This document shows, in pieces, positions 8,029 to 15,811 of a DNA stretch of 38,073 nucleotides. The notes under the pieces were generated by a model that was not told the origin of the DNA, made no database searches, and saw only the letters and a program-made list of their open reading frames with translations. Source of the stretch: Clostridiales bacterium. Lineage in GTDB: Bacteria > Bacillota > Clostridia > Christensenellales > Aristaeellaceae. Positions within the stretch are counted from its first letter, which is position 1; every line of letters starts with the position of its first letter. The stretch covers positions 1-38,073 of the forward strand of contig SVGO01000011.1 in NCBI GenBank assembly GCA_015056305.1. Direction: 5' to 3'. A program made the position numbers and the translations under genes.

Positions 8029-9225
8029 TTAGTCGTTGGTGTAGTTATCGAAGTAGCCCTGGATATAGATGATCGGGGTGCCCTTGTCGCCGGAGCCGGA
8101 GGTCAGGTCGCACAGGGAACCGATCAGGTCGGTCAGGCGGCGCGGGGTCGTGCCCTGAGCGGCCATGTTGCCCACGAGGCTGCTGCCATCCTTCTGCTGG
8201 ATCTTGCCCTTGATCGCGTCGCGCAGCGCCTCGCCGGAGAGATCCGCGAAGTCGTTGTCCGCCAGGTACTTGAGCTTGAGCTCGTTCGGAGTGCCCTCCA
8301 GACCGGAGGTATAGGCCGGGGAGACGACCGGGTCAGCCAGCTCCCAGATCTTGCCGATCGGATCCTTGAAAGCGCCGTCGCCATAGACCATGACCTCGAT
8401 GTGCTTGCCGGTCTTCTCCAGCAGCTTGGCCTGAATCTCTTCGACCAGATCCTGGCAATCGCGCGGGAAGAGCTTCACCTTGTCCTCGGTGGACTTGTTG
8501 GAGCCCAGCAGGCCGTAGCGCTCGTTGCAGCCGCTGCCGTTCACCGGGGCGTTCATGATCTCGTCCAGACCGCAGACGCGCTCCGCGCCGGCCGCCCACA
8601 GCAGGCGCTTGGTGCGCGCGCGGGTGTGAATGTCGCAATTGAGGACATTCTTGGTATACTTGAGGATCGCGCGCGGGTCGTTGGCGAAGACAACCTCCAC
8701 CTCGGCGCCCATCTCGCGGATGAGGTTCGAATAGTACTCGACATAGTCGACGCCCGTGAACGGGTGCTTGATGTAGCCGAACAGCTCACGGTACTTCTCA
8801 AGAGAGAGCACATCGGAGTAGGGATTGACGCCCTTCTCGTCGAGCAGGTCCAGATCGATCAGGTGATTGCCGACCTCATCGGACGGATAGCTGAGCATCA
8901 GGACGACCTTCTTGGCGCCCTTGGCGATGCCGCGCAGGCAGATGGCGAAACGGTTGCGGCTGAGGATCGGGAAGATGACGCCGATGGTCTCGCCGCCGAG
9001 CTTGGCGCGCACGTCGTCGGCAATGTTGTCGACGCTGCAGTAGTTGCCCTGCGCACGGGCGACGATCGCTTCGGTCATCGCGCAGATGTCGCGGTCGCGC
9101 GGCTGGAGGCCGTCTTCCTTCATCGCTTCCAGGATGCAGTTGGTGACGATCTCAACCAGATTGTCGCCCTCGCGGATGATGGGCGCGCGAACGCCCATGG
9201 AAACAGTACCGATCATGCGGCTCAT
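8029..9225 (-). CDS. Coenzyme F420-0:L-glutamate ligase-like (CofE/FbiB domain) protein
   Basis: 398 aa; GVRAPIIREGDNLVEIV, MTEAIVARAQGNY, GNHLID are CofE-like motifs. Confidence 0.85.
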   Translation of the reverse strand: MSRMIGTVSMGVRAPIIREGDNLVEIVTNCILEAMKEDGLQPRDRDICAMTEAIVARAQGNYCSVDNIADDVRAKLGGETIGVIFPILSRNRFAICLRGIAKGAKKVVLMLSYPSDEVGNHLIDLDLLDEKGVNPYSDVLSLEKYRELFGYIKHPFTGVDYVEYYSNLIREMGAEVEVVFANDPRAILKYTKNVLNCDIHTRARTKRLLWAAGAERVCGLDEIMNAPVNGSGCNERYGLLGSNKSTEDKVKLFPRDCQDLVEEIQAKLLEKTGKHIEVMVYGDGAFKDPIGKIWELADPVVSPAYTSGLEGTPNELKLKYLADNDFADLSGEALRDAIKGKIQQKDGSSLVGNMAAQGTTPRRLTDLIGSLCDLTSGSGDKGTPIIYIQGYFDNYTND

Positions 9226-9530
9226 ATATCAACACTCCTAATCTGACTTGGTTTTACGTATTTCCGGTTCTTTTGCGTGTTTTCTCTTCGCTCTTTCACA
9301 TTCACCCAAGTATTATACAACAACTGAGCAACCTTGTAAAACAAAAACTTTATGATCCGGCCGATTTTTTTGCAATTCCCAACGACAAGCTTTCCATCCT
9401 CGGCATACGCTTTCATATTTTATATCTTTTCCAATCGTCTATACCCTTCTTCCATACTTTACATTCTCTCGCGCATCGTGGTACACTTTCTCTGTACCCC
9501 GTTATTTCAGCATGAAAGGCGGTTTATGTC

Positions 9531-11606
9531 ATGATTTCCCGCTTTGATTTTGGCTCGCCCATCGACACCGGCGCCGTGGTGCGCCAGCTTCCCGTCAGCG
9601 GCGGGTCTGTTCCCTATTTTGCGCTCTCCCGCGAGGATCATGCGCTTTGTTTTACGCTTGATCTTGCGCAGGACGACATCATCTTCGGCCTGGGCGAGGC
9701 GAACCGCGGCATCAACAAGCGCGGTCACCTCTACGCCAGCTGGAACATCGACGACGGCCTGCATACCGAGTCCAAGAATTCGCTCTATGCATCGCACAAC
9801 TTCCTGCTCTTCTTTAGCAAGGACAGGACGTTCGGCGCGTTCTTTGACGATCCCGGCAGGATCACATTCGATCTGGGCTACACAAAGACCGACGAAGCGC
9901 GCATCATCTCCGAAAACGGCGATCTGAGCCTGTACATCCTCGAGAGCGAAAGCCTCGGCGCGATCGCAGGCGACCTGCGCCGCCTGACAGGCAGCAGCTA
10001 TCTGCCGCCCAAGTGGGCCTTCGGCTACATCCAGTCCCGCTGGGGCTACAAGAGCGAGGAGGACGTGCGCAGGATCGTCTCTGAACATCGCAGGCGCCAT
10101 ATCCCGCTGGACGGCGTATGCATGGACATCGACTACATGGACGACTACATGGATTTCACCGTGGATCCCGCAGGCTTTGATGATCTCCATCGCTTCTGCG
10201 GCGAGATGGCCGAGGCGCACGCGCACATGATCCCCATCATCGACGCGGGCATCAAGGAAAAGAAGGGCTACGAGGTCTGCGACGAGGGCCTTGAAAACGG
10301 CTATTTCTGCACCTATGAAGACGGCACGCCGTTCGTCGGCGCGGTATGGCCGGGCCGCAGCTATTTCCCGGACTTCCTGCGTGAGGACGTGCGCGCGTGG
10401 TTCGGCGCGAAATACCATCGCCTGCTGGACGCCGGCGTGGACGGCTTCTGGAACGACATGAACGAACCGGCGCTGTTCTATTCCGAAAACGGCATCCGCA
10501 AGGCATTCGCTCAGGCCGAGCGCATGAAGGACATGAACGTGGGCATCCACGAGTTCTTCCATCTGCGCGAGGTCTTCGCCGACATGGCCAACAGCCCCGA
10601 CGATTATAAGAGCTTCTATCAGACCATCGGCCGCAGGCGCATCCGTCATGACAAGGTTCACAACCTTTACGGCGCATTCATGACCCGCGCGGCGGCAGAA
10701 GGCATGGCTGCGCACAACCCGGATCGCCGCAATCTGCTCTTTGCTCGTTCCTCCTACATCGGCGCACACCGCTACGGCGGCGTATGGCAGGGCGACAACC
10801 ACAGCTGGTGGAGCCATATTCTGCTGAATCTGAAGATGCTCCCCTCGCTGAATATGTGCGGCTTCCTCTACACCGGCGCAGATATCGGCGGATTCAACGG
10901 CGATGCGACCGAAGACCTGCTGCTGCGCTGGCTGCAGCTGGGCGTATTCACGCCGCTGATGCGCAATCATTCCTGCCAGGGCACGCGCGAGCAGGAGATC
11001 TACCGCTTCTCGCTGCAAAACCAGATGCGCGACATCGTTACCGTGCGCTATGCGCTGATCCCGTATCTCTACAGCGAATTCATGAAGGCGGCGCTTTCCG
11101 GCGGCTGTATGTTCCGCCCGCTGGCCTTCGATTATCCCGACGATGAGACCGCCTGCCGCGTCGAGGATCAGGTGATGCTCGGCGGGCAGTGCATGATCGC
11201 CCCGGTCTATCAGCAGAACGCCCGCGGCCGCTACGTCTATCTGCCCGAAGATATGCTTCTCGTCCGCTTCCGCTCCGCCTCGGATTATGACTGCTTCCCG
11301 CTGGAAGCCGGTCATCACTGGATCGAGCTGGAGCTTCACGAGATGCCTTTGTTCATCCGCCGTGGCTGCGTGATCCCGCTCTCGCGCGGCGGGCAGTGGG
11401 TAGACGCCGTGGACAGCACGGACCTTACGCTGCTGGGCTGGATCGGCTCCGACGCGTCCTACATGTTCTATGACGACGACGGATTGAGCACGCAGGTCGG
11501 CCTGAAAGACGGCCTGACCGAGATCGCCGTCAAGAGCAATGCGCAGGGCACGCAGGCCTTTGGCGAGGGACTGACGCTGCATGCGGGCAGGCTGATCACC
11601 GACTAA
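9531..11606 (+). CDS. Glycoside hydrolase family 31 (alpha-glucosidase-like)
   Basis: 691 aa; DGFWNDMNEPALF nucleophile region, GVCMDIDYMD, WGYKSEEDV, SYIGAHRYGGVWQGDNHSWW. Confidence 0.96.
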   Translation: MISRFDFGSPIDTGAVVRQLPVSGGSVPYFALSREDHALCFTLDLAQDDIIFGLGEANRGINKRGHLYASWNIDDGLHTESKNSLYASHNFLLFFSKDRTFGAFFDDPGRITFDLGYTKTDEARIISENGDLSLYILESESLGAIAGDLRRLTGSSYLPPKWAFGYIQSRWGYKSEEDVRRIVSEHRRRHIPLDGVCMDIDYMDDYMDFTVDPAGFDDLHRFCGEMAEAHAHMIPIIDAGIKEKKGYEVCDEGLENGYFCTYEDGTPFVGAVWPGRSYFPDFLREDVRAWFGAKYHRLLDAGVDGFWNDMNEPALFYSENGIRKAFAQAERMKDMNVGIHEFFHLREVFADMANSPDDYKSFYQTIGRRRIRHDKVHNLYGAFMTRAAAEGMAAHNPDRRNLLFARSSYIGAHRYGGVWQGDNHSWWSHILLNLKMLPSLNMCGFLYTGADIGGFNGDATEDLLLRWLQLGVFTPLMRNHSCQGTREQEIYRFSLQNQMRDIVTVRYALIPYLYSEFMKAALSGGCMFRPLAFDYPDDETACRVEDQVMLGGQCMIAPVYQQNARGRYVYLPEDMLLVRFRSASDYDCFPLEAGHHWIELELHEMPLFIRRGCVIPLSRGGQWVDAVDSTDLTLLGWIGSDASYMFYDDDGLSTQVGLKDGLTEIAVKSNAQGTQAFGEGLTLHAGRLITD

Positions 11607-11616
11607 AAAACGAAAG

Positions 11617-11653
11617 CGTCCGGCTCTCCCACAGGGAAAGCCGGACGTTTTTT
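11617..11653 (+). terminator. Rho-independent terminator
   Basis: CGTCCGGCT-...-AGCCGGACG followed by TTTTTT. Confidence 0.88.
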
Positions 11654-11659
11654 CTTTGA

Positions 11660-12475
11660 TTATAGAGATTCCACAAACGCCTCGATCAGGCTGTTTACCT
11701 GCTCCGGTGCATCGGTGTTGGCATTATGCCCCGCCCCGTGAATCCAGACCAGGCGATGGCCGTCTTCCTTCGTCCAGCGGCGGTTATAGCGCTTGGCCGA
11801 GCCTGCCGCGTCCTGATCGCCGCACAGAAGCAGCACAGGGCATTCAATCGGGTATTCTTCCCGGCTCTCCACCGCCTGCGCAAAGATCCGCATCCCATGA
11901 TCCGCCAGCGCGCAGTATTCCTTTCGCTCGTACACGCTCCACATCTTTTCCATCAGCGTGCGGCCATAAGCTGTTGTGGCCGTACCCCTCACGCCCCATT
12001 TGAGCAGCAGCTTCCACGGGATCGACAGATACATCCAGCCTGTTCGCTTGAGCAGCCACAGCTCCCACGCAGAATAATACTTTCTGCTCAGCGAGCAGGA
12101 ATCGATAGACACAAACGCACGCGCGCTGCCCGGATACAGATCCATATAGCTCTGAGCCACATAGCCGCCCAGAGATTGTCCGATGAGCACTGGATTGACA
12201 ATACCCTCTGCTTCCAGAATCCCATGCAGATATGCCGCCATATCCCGCATGGAAAACGTCAGTTCAAACGGACGAGAGCAGCCATGCGCAGGTGCATCCC
12301 ATACAAGGCAGTTATAACGCTCGGCAAAATACGCCGTCTGGCGCTCAAAGAGCGTATGATCCGCCGAAAGACCCGGAAGAAACACCAGCCACGGCCTGTT
12401 CATCTTCCCAGCGCCGACCCAATATGCAATGCTTCCCTTGTCTGTTTCAAAGCGCTTCTCCTGCATCATACACAC
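11660..12475 (-). CDS. Alpha/beta hydrolase
   Basis: 271 aa; VLIGQSLGGYVAQ nucleophile elbow (GQSLGG), LLCGDQD, HGAGHNAN. Confidence 0.93.
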   Translation of the reverse strand: MCMMQEKRFETDKGSIAYWVGAGKMNRPWLVFLPGLSADHTLFERQTAYFAERYNCLVWDAPAHGCSRPFELTFSMRDMAAYLHGILEAEGIVNPVLIGQSLGGYVAQSYMDLYPGSARAFVSIDSCSLSRKYYSAWELWLLKRTGWMYLSIPWKLLLKWGVRGTATTAYGRTLMEKMWSVYERKEYCALADHGMRIFAQAVESREEYPIECPVLLLCGDQDAAGSAKRYNRRWTKEDGHRLVWIHGAGHNANTDAPEQVNSLIEAFVESL

Positions 12476-13353
12476 TCCCCAATGGAATCCAGCAATTCCG
12501 TCCTGATCCGGTCGACCATGATGCCCGTATTCAGATAGAATGCATCGATCGGATACGCCGGCCGGACACGCTCGACATAAAACAGTTCCTTAAAATACGC
12601 GATCGCATCCTCCCGGCCGCCGCCTGATGCAAAGATCTCCCTGACCCTCTGCGCCGTCTCGACGGCCATTTTCTGAGAGTTTTCAAGAAACTCCCGTGCT
12701 TCATCGCGCTCGACCACGCCGTAATGCGGGATGAGCAGCTTTTTCGGCTCCAGCGTCTTGGCCTTTTCAAACGAATCCAGCGTCATCTGATAGCCGACGA
12801 GGTAATTCTGCAGATACAGTCCCCGGCCAAAGTACACGCCAAGCGTCTCCGTGCCCAGCAGCAATCCGTTTTCCCCCATATAGAAGCCGATCGAGCACTT
12901 GGTATGGCCCGGCAGGCCGATCACCTGGAACGTCATGTCGCCGCAGGCGATCTCGTCGCCATCGTTTACTGCGATATCAACCTTCAGTTCGTCTGTGAGA
13001 TCGTCGTATTCGCAAACGCCCTGCTTCTGCGCCGCGGAGCGGTCGAGCGCGCGCATGGTCGCGCGGGCCGATGGCTTGGAAAAGATTTTCTTCACATACT
13101 CGCCCGCGACCACCTTTGCCTGCGGATAAGACTTGAGGATATAGCACGCGCCAAGCACATGGTCATAGTGAGAATGGGTCAGCAGGATATAATCCAGCTT
13201 TCTCTTTCCCAGAATGCTTTTGATCTTTTCCGCCATGCGATAGCCGGTAAAGCCAAAGCCTGTATCGCACAGGATCGCCGTGCAGCCATTATCGATGAGA
13301 AATCCGCTGTCGCCCGGAAGGACGCGCACGTCTGTGATGCTCAAATCCATCAT
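12466..13353 (-). CDS. MBL-fold metallo-hydrolase
   Basis: 295 aa; THSHYDHVLG (HxHxDH), GLPGHTKCSIG. Overlaps the next gene by 10 bp, suggesting coupling. Confidence 0.95.
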   Translation of the reverse strand: MMDLSITDVRVLPGDSGFLIDNGCTAILCDTGFGFTGYRMAEKIKSILGKRKLDYILLTHSHYDHVLGACYILKSYPQAKVVAGEYVKKIFSKPSARATMRALDRSAAQKQGVCEYDDLTDELKVDIAVNDGDEIACGDMTFQVIGLPGHTKCSIGFYMGENGLLLGTETLGVYFGRGLYLQNYLVGYQMTLDSFEKAKTLEPKKLLIPHYGVVERDEAREFLENSQKMAVETAQRVREIFASGGGREDAIAYFKELFYVERVRPAYPIDAFYLNTGIMVDRIRTELLDSIGECV

Positions 13354-13381
13354 GGAATCACCTTAAAATAAAACGATCGTA

Positions 13382-13439
13382 AAAAACAAAAGAAGCTCTG
13401 ATTTCTCAAAGCTTCTTTTTCTGGCGCAGAAGGAGGGAT
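13382..13439. repeat. 58-bp direct repeat, copy 1 (terminator hairpin plus tRNA-Ser 3' end)
   Basis: AAAAACAAAAGAAGCTCTGATTTCTCAAAGCTTCTTTTTCTGGCGCAGAAGGAGGGAT, identical to 13543-13600 (offset 161 bp). Confidence 0.93.
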
Positions 13440-13530
13440 CTTGCCCCTCGCTGCGGCTCGGGCTGGATCGGCTCTGACGTGCCACTGGCACGTCATTCAC
13501 TCCCGATCCGTTCAAATCCCACTTCGTCCT
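13425..13530 (-). pseudogene. Truncated tRNA-Ser 3' end fused to a structured GAGTGAA-module
   Basis: Minus strand AGGACGAAGTGGGATTTGAACGGATCGGGAGTGAATGACGTGCCAGTGGCACGTCAGAGCCGATCCAGCCCGAGCCGCAGCGAGGGGCAAGATCCCTCCTTCTGCGCCA; only the acceptor/T-arm end is tRNA-like. Confidence 0.75.
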
Positions 13531-13542
13531 AAAGAAGCTCTG

Positions 13543-13600
13543 AAAAACAAAAGAAGCTCTGATTTCTCAAAGCTTCTTTTTCTGGCGCAGAAGGAGGGAT
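13543..13600. repeat. 58-bp direct repeat, copy 2 (overlaps the intact tRNA-Ser 3' end and its terminator)
   Basis: Identical to 13382-13439. Confidence 0.93.
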
Positions 13601-13674
13601 TTGAACCCTCGCGCCGCTTCACGCAGCCTACTCCCTTAGCAGGGGAGCCCCTTCGGCCTCTTGGGTACTTCTGC
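13583..13674 (-). tRNA. tRNA-Ser(GCT)
   Basis: Reverse complement GCAGAAGTACCCAAGAGGCCGAAGGGGCTCCCCTGCTAAGGGAGTAGGC...GAGGGTTCAAATCCCTCCTTCTGCGCCA; long variable arm; anticodon GCT. Confidence 0.94.
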
Positions 13675-13698
13675 AAGACCTACAAAATATGAAAGATA

Positions 13699-13787
13699 TG
13701 GCGGAGAGAGAGGGATTCGAACCCCCGGTACCTCTCGGTATCACTGGTTTTCAAGACCAGCGCCATAAACCACTCGGCCATCTCTCC
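13699..13787 (-). tRNA. tRNA-Ser(TGA)
   Basis: Reverse complement GGAGAGATGGCCGAGTGGTTTATGGCGCTGGTCTTGAAAACCAGTGATACC...GGTTCGAATCCCTCTCTCTCCGCCA; anticodon TGA. Confidence 0.95.
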
Positions 13788-13879
13788 AGTCTGCTCGAAC
13801 CAGCAGAGATATTATATGACAGCCCACCCTCTTTGTCAAGCCCTTTTTTCTCTTTTTGCACATTCTCCCACCTTTAGAT

Positions 13880-13914
13880 AAAGAAGCTCCTCCGGCCATC
13901 CGAAGGAGCTTCAT
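13880..13914 (-). terminator. Rho-independent terminator of the 13916-15466 gene
   Basis: Minus strand GAAGCTCCTTCGGATGGCCGGAGGAGCTTC followed by TTTATC. Confidence 0.75.
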
Positions 13915-13915
13915 T

Positions 13916-15466
13916 TCATCGTCTGAACGCCAGCAGCGCATTCTTGCCCGCCGGACGCAGGCTTTCCTCCCGCACGCGAAGCCTCCTCGCCGTATCCCAG
14001 CGCGATTCACCCTCAACAGGCCAGACAAGCACAAAACCATGTTCTGTCTTCTGCTCCGGCTTCTGCACGACATCTGTCACCGCCTGAACCCGCTGCACGC
14101 CATGCTGCACGGCATGCAGGCCCAGCACGCAGCGCAGCTCGGCACGGTCGCTGGTTGCCGGGCCCGTCATCGTTTCGATGGGGTATGCCTGCGCGCTCAC
14201 GCCCTCCTGCGCTTCCACAGGGAACGTCATGGAAAATGGCTCGCGCGTATGCACGGCATAAGGAATGTCCGAATCCAGCGGCAGATAGATCAGCGTCACC
14301 TGCATGATGCCCTCGGCGTCGAGCCTCCGGCCTGCGGGCGAAGCCGCCGTGACCGCCGGCTGGGCAAACGCTGAAAGCACCGTGCCGATCGGCGGCGCAT
14401 CCGGCGGCAGCGTCACCTGCAGGCGCAGGCTCTCCCGCGCGTCCATATGTGTTTCGCAGGTATGCAGATCAATCGTCTCCGTCACCGGCTCGAGCACAGG
14501 GCCCGTAAGGCTATACAGATCAGAAAGCAGCTCGATGTTTTCCTGCATGCAGCACACAAGCCGCACGCGCACCTCCGCTTCCAGGCGCAGCGTTCGGCTT
14601 TTCTCATTCTCGATCGAATCAGCCATCACGTCGGTCACCTCAGCGACCGCCTGCATCTGCGCGCCGTCGTTCATTTGTGCATCGATGCTCATCTCAAAGG
14701 GCATTTCATGCACAGTCGTCACCAGCGCATTGCCCGCTTCCTTTGAACGATGCAGCACGCGCACCTCGATCCTGCCGGACACGCCGACGCGTCCATTGCC
14801 GCCGGAGAGCTCGCACCCGCCTGCCGCTGCCGTCGCGCTGAGCACATCGCCCACACCCAGCTTCGCCGGGAGATCGAACTCCTCACGCACAAGCGTTTTA
14901 TTCTCGCCTGCCGTTTCATTCATGCAGCTGGTCGCTGTCTGTCTGCGCGCAAGGAGATTGCCCGCTTCTCCGTCCTGCGCGTCCGTGATCAGCTCACGCT
15001 CCGCGGTTTCAAACGCCTCCAGCGTCACAAGCAGCAGCGCGCGCAGCGTCATGCGGCCCGTGCCGGCCGATCCCTCTGTCTCCTGCACATAGACCGCGGG
15101 CACAAGCCGCATGCCGGTGGACAGATCCGCCATCGGCAGGGTATGCATGAAATCGCAGCTTGTCTCCAGCGCGCGCACGCGGGTCAGGTCGCCCTGCGTA
15201 TAGAGCACCTGGAAGCACACGCGTCCGCGCACGCCCGCCTCCCCGCGCCCCGCCTGCGCGCCGGTCAGATGCGCCTGCGCCTGCACGCTCAGCACGGTCA
15301 CGGCATCGCGCATGCTGCCCGGCAGCGTCGCCTCGCCCTCGATGGTCACCTGTTCCTCGCTGCGGCCCACAAATCGCTCAAAGCGCAGCGTCTCTCGCGT
15401 CAGCTTCAGTTCCACGGCGCGTCCCTCCCCTTTGTCCATTCCGTTGTCTTCCAGCCTATGCGCCAT
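13916..15466 (-). CDS. DUF3794 (SPOCS)-domain protein with C-terminal LysM-like segment; probable spore coat/cortex protein
   Basis: 516 aa; repeated beta-rich blocks (FDLPAKLGVGDVLSATAAAGGCELSGGNGRVGVSGRIEVRVLH) resemble SPOCS; C-term VLVWPVEGESRWDTARRLRVREESLRPAGKNALLAFRR is LysM-like. Confidence 0.68.
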   Translation of the reverse strand: MAHRLEDNGMDKGEGRAVELKLTRETLRFERFVGRSEEQVTIEGEATLPGSMRDAVTVLSVQAQAHLTGAQAGRGEAGVRGRVCFQVLYTQGDLTRVRALETSCDFMHTLPMADLSTGMRLVPAVYVQETEGSAGTGRMTLRALLLVTLEAFETAERELITDAQDGEAGNLLARRQTATSCMNETAGENKTLVREEFDLPAKLGVGDVLSATAAAGGCELSGGNGRVGVSGRIEVRVLHRSKEAGNALVTTVHEMPFEMSIDAQMNDGAQMQAVAEVTDVMADSIENEKSRTLRLEAEVRVRLVCCMQENIELLSDLYSLTGPVLEPVTETIDLHTCETHMDARESLRLQVTLPPDAPPIGTVLSAFAQPAVTAASPAGRRLDAEGIMQVTLIYLPLDSDIPYAVHTREPFSMTFPVEAQEGVSAQAYPIETMTGPATSDRAELRCVLGLHAVQHGVQRVQAVTDVVQKPEQKTEHGFVLVWPVEGESRWDTARRLRVREESLRPAGKNALLAFRR

Positions 15467-15486
15467 GGCTCAGAAAAAGACCGGAA

Positions 15487-15663
15487 GGGTAACGTTAGGG
15501 CTGCCATCCGGGGAACTCGCATAGTCGCGCAAGCGCTCCTTGCGATTCCCGACGCTCCGCCTGCCTGCTTCCGCCACTGGCGGCGGCAGGCTTCGGTCCC
15601 CTAAAACCTGCCTGAGGGGGCATCGCCCCTCAGACTCCCTTCTCCGCTTCGCGGCGGATTCAA
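15487..15663 (-). repeat. Long form of the modular palindromic repeat, locus 3 outward arm
   Basis: Minus strand AATCCGCCGCGAAGCGGAGAAGGGAGTCTGAGGGGCGATGCCCCCTCAGGCAGGTTTTAGGGGACCGAAGCCTGCCGCCGCCAGTGGCGG...GGATGGCAGCCCTAACGTTACCC. Confidence 0.88.
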
Positions 15664-15676
15664 GAAAGATATCCGA

Positions 15677-15707
15677 AAAATGCCCCCGGCAGAGCCGGAG
15701 GCATTTT
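15677..15707. terminator. Bidirectional-looking Rho-independent terminator
   Basis: AAAATGCCcCCGGCagaGCCGGaGGCATTTT. Confidence 0.85.
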
Positions 15708-15722
15708 ATGATATAAATTCTT

Positions 15723-15800
15723 AAAGCAGATGCGAAGCGAAAATGGGGTCTGGGGAGATATCCCCAGGCGGGGTTTGGGGCCTGCGGCCCCAACGCCCCC
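15723..15800 (+). repeat. Short form of the modular palindromic repeat, locus 3 second arm
   Basis: AAAGCAGATGCGAAGCGAAAATGGGGTCTGGGGAGATATCCCCAGGCGGGGTTTGGGGCCTGCGGCCCCAACGCCCCC. Confidence 0.85.
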
Positions 15801-15811
15801 CTTCGTCCCCC

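Noticed and set aside
9507-11582. 691-aa minus-strand ORF opposite the GH31 gene
   Set aside because: Mirror-frame composition (HAD/AVV-rich), no recognisable motifs; the GH31 catalytic motifs lie on the plus strand.
13382-13600. Possible CRISPR-like or phage attL/attR pair
   Set aside because: Only two repeat copies with a 103-bp structured spacer and no cas, integrase or cargo genes; treated as a local duplication/insertion footprint.
15470-15793. 107-aa ORF (MGPQAPNPAWGYLPRPHF...) and similar short ORFs such as 2819-3007 and 21337-21537
   Set aside because: They translate the palindromic repeats and terminators; repeat-derived peptides are not evidence of coding.
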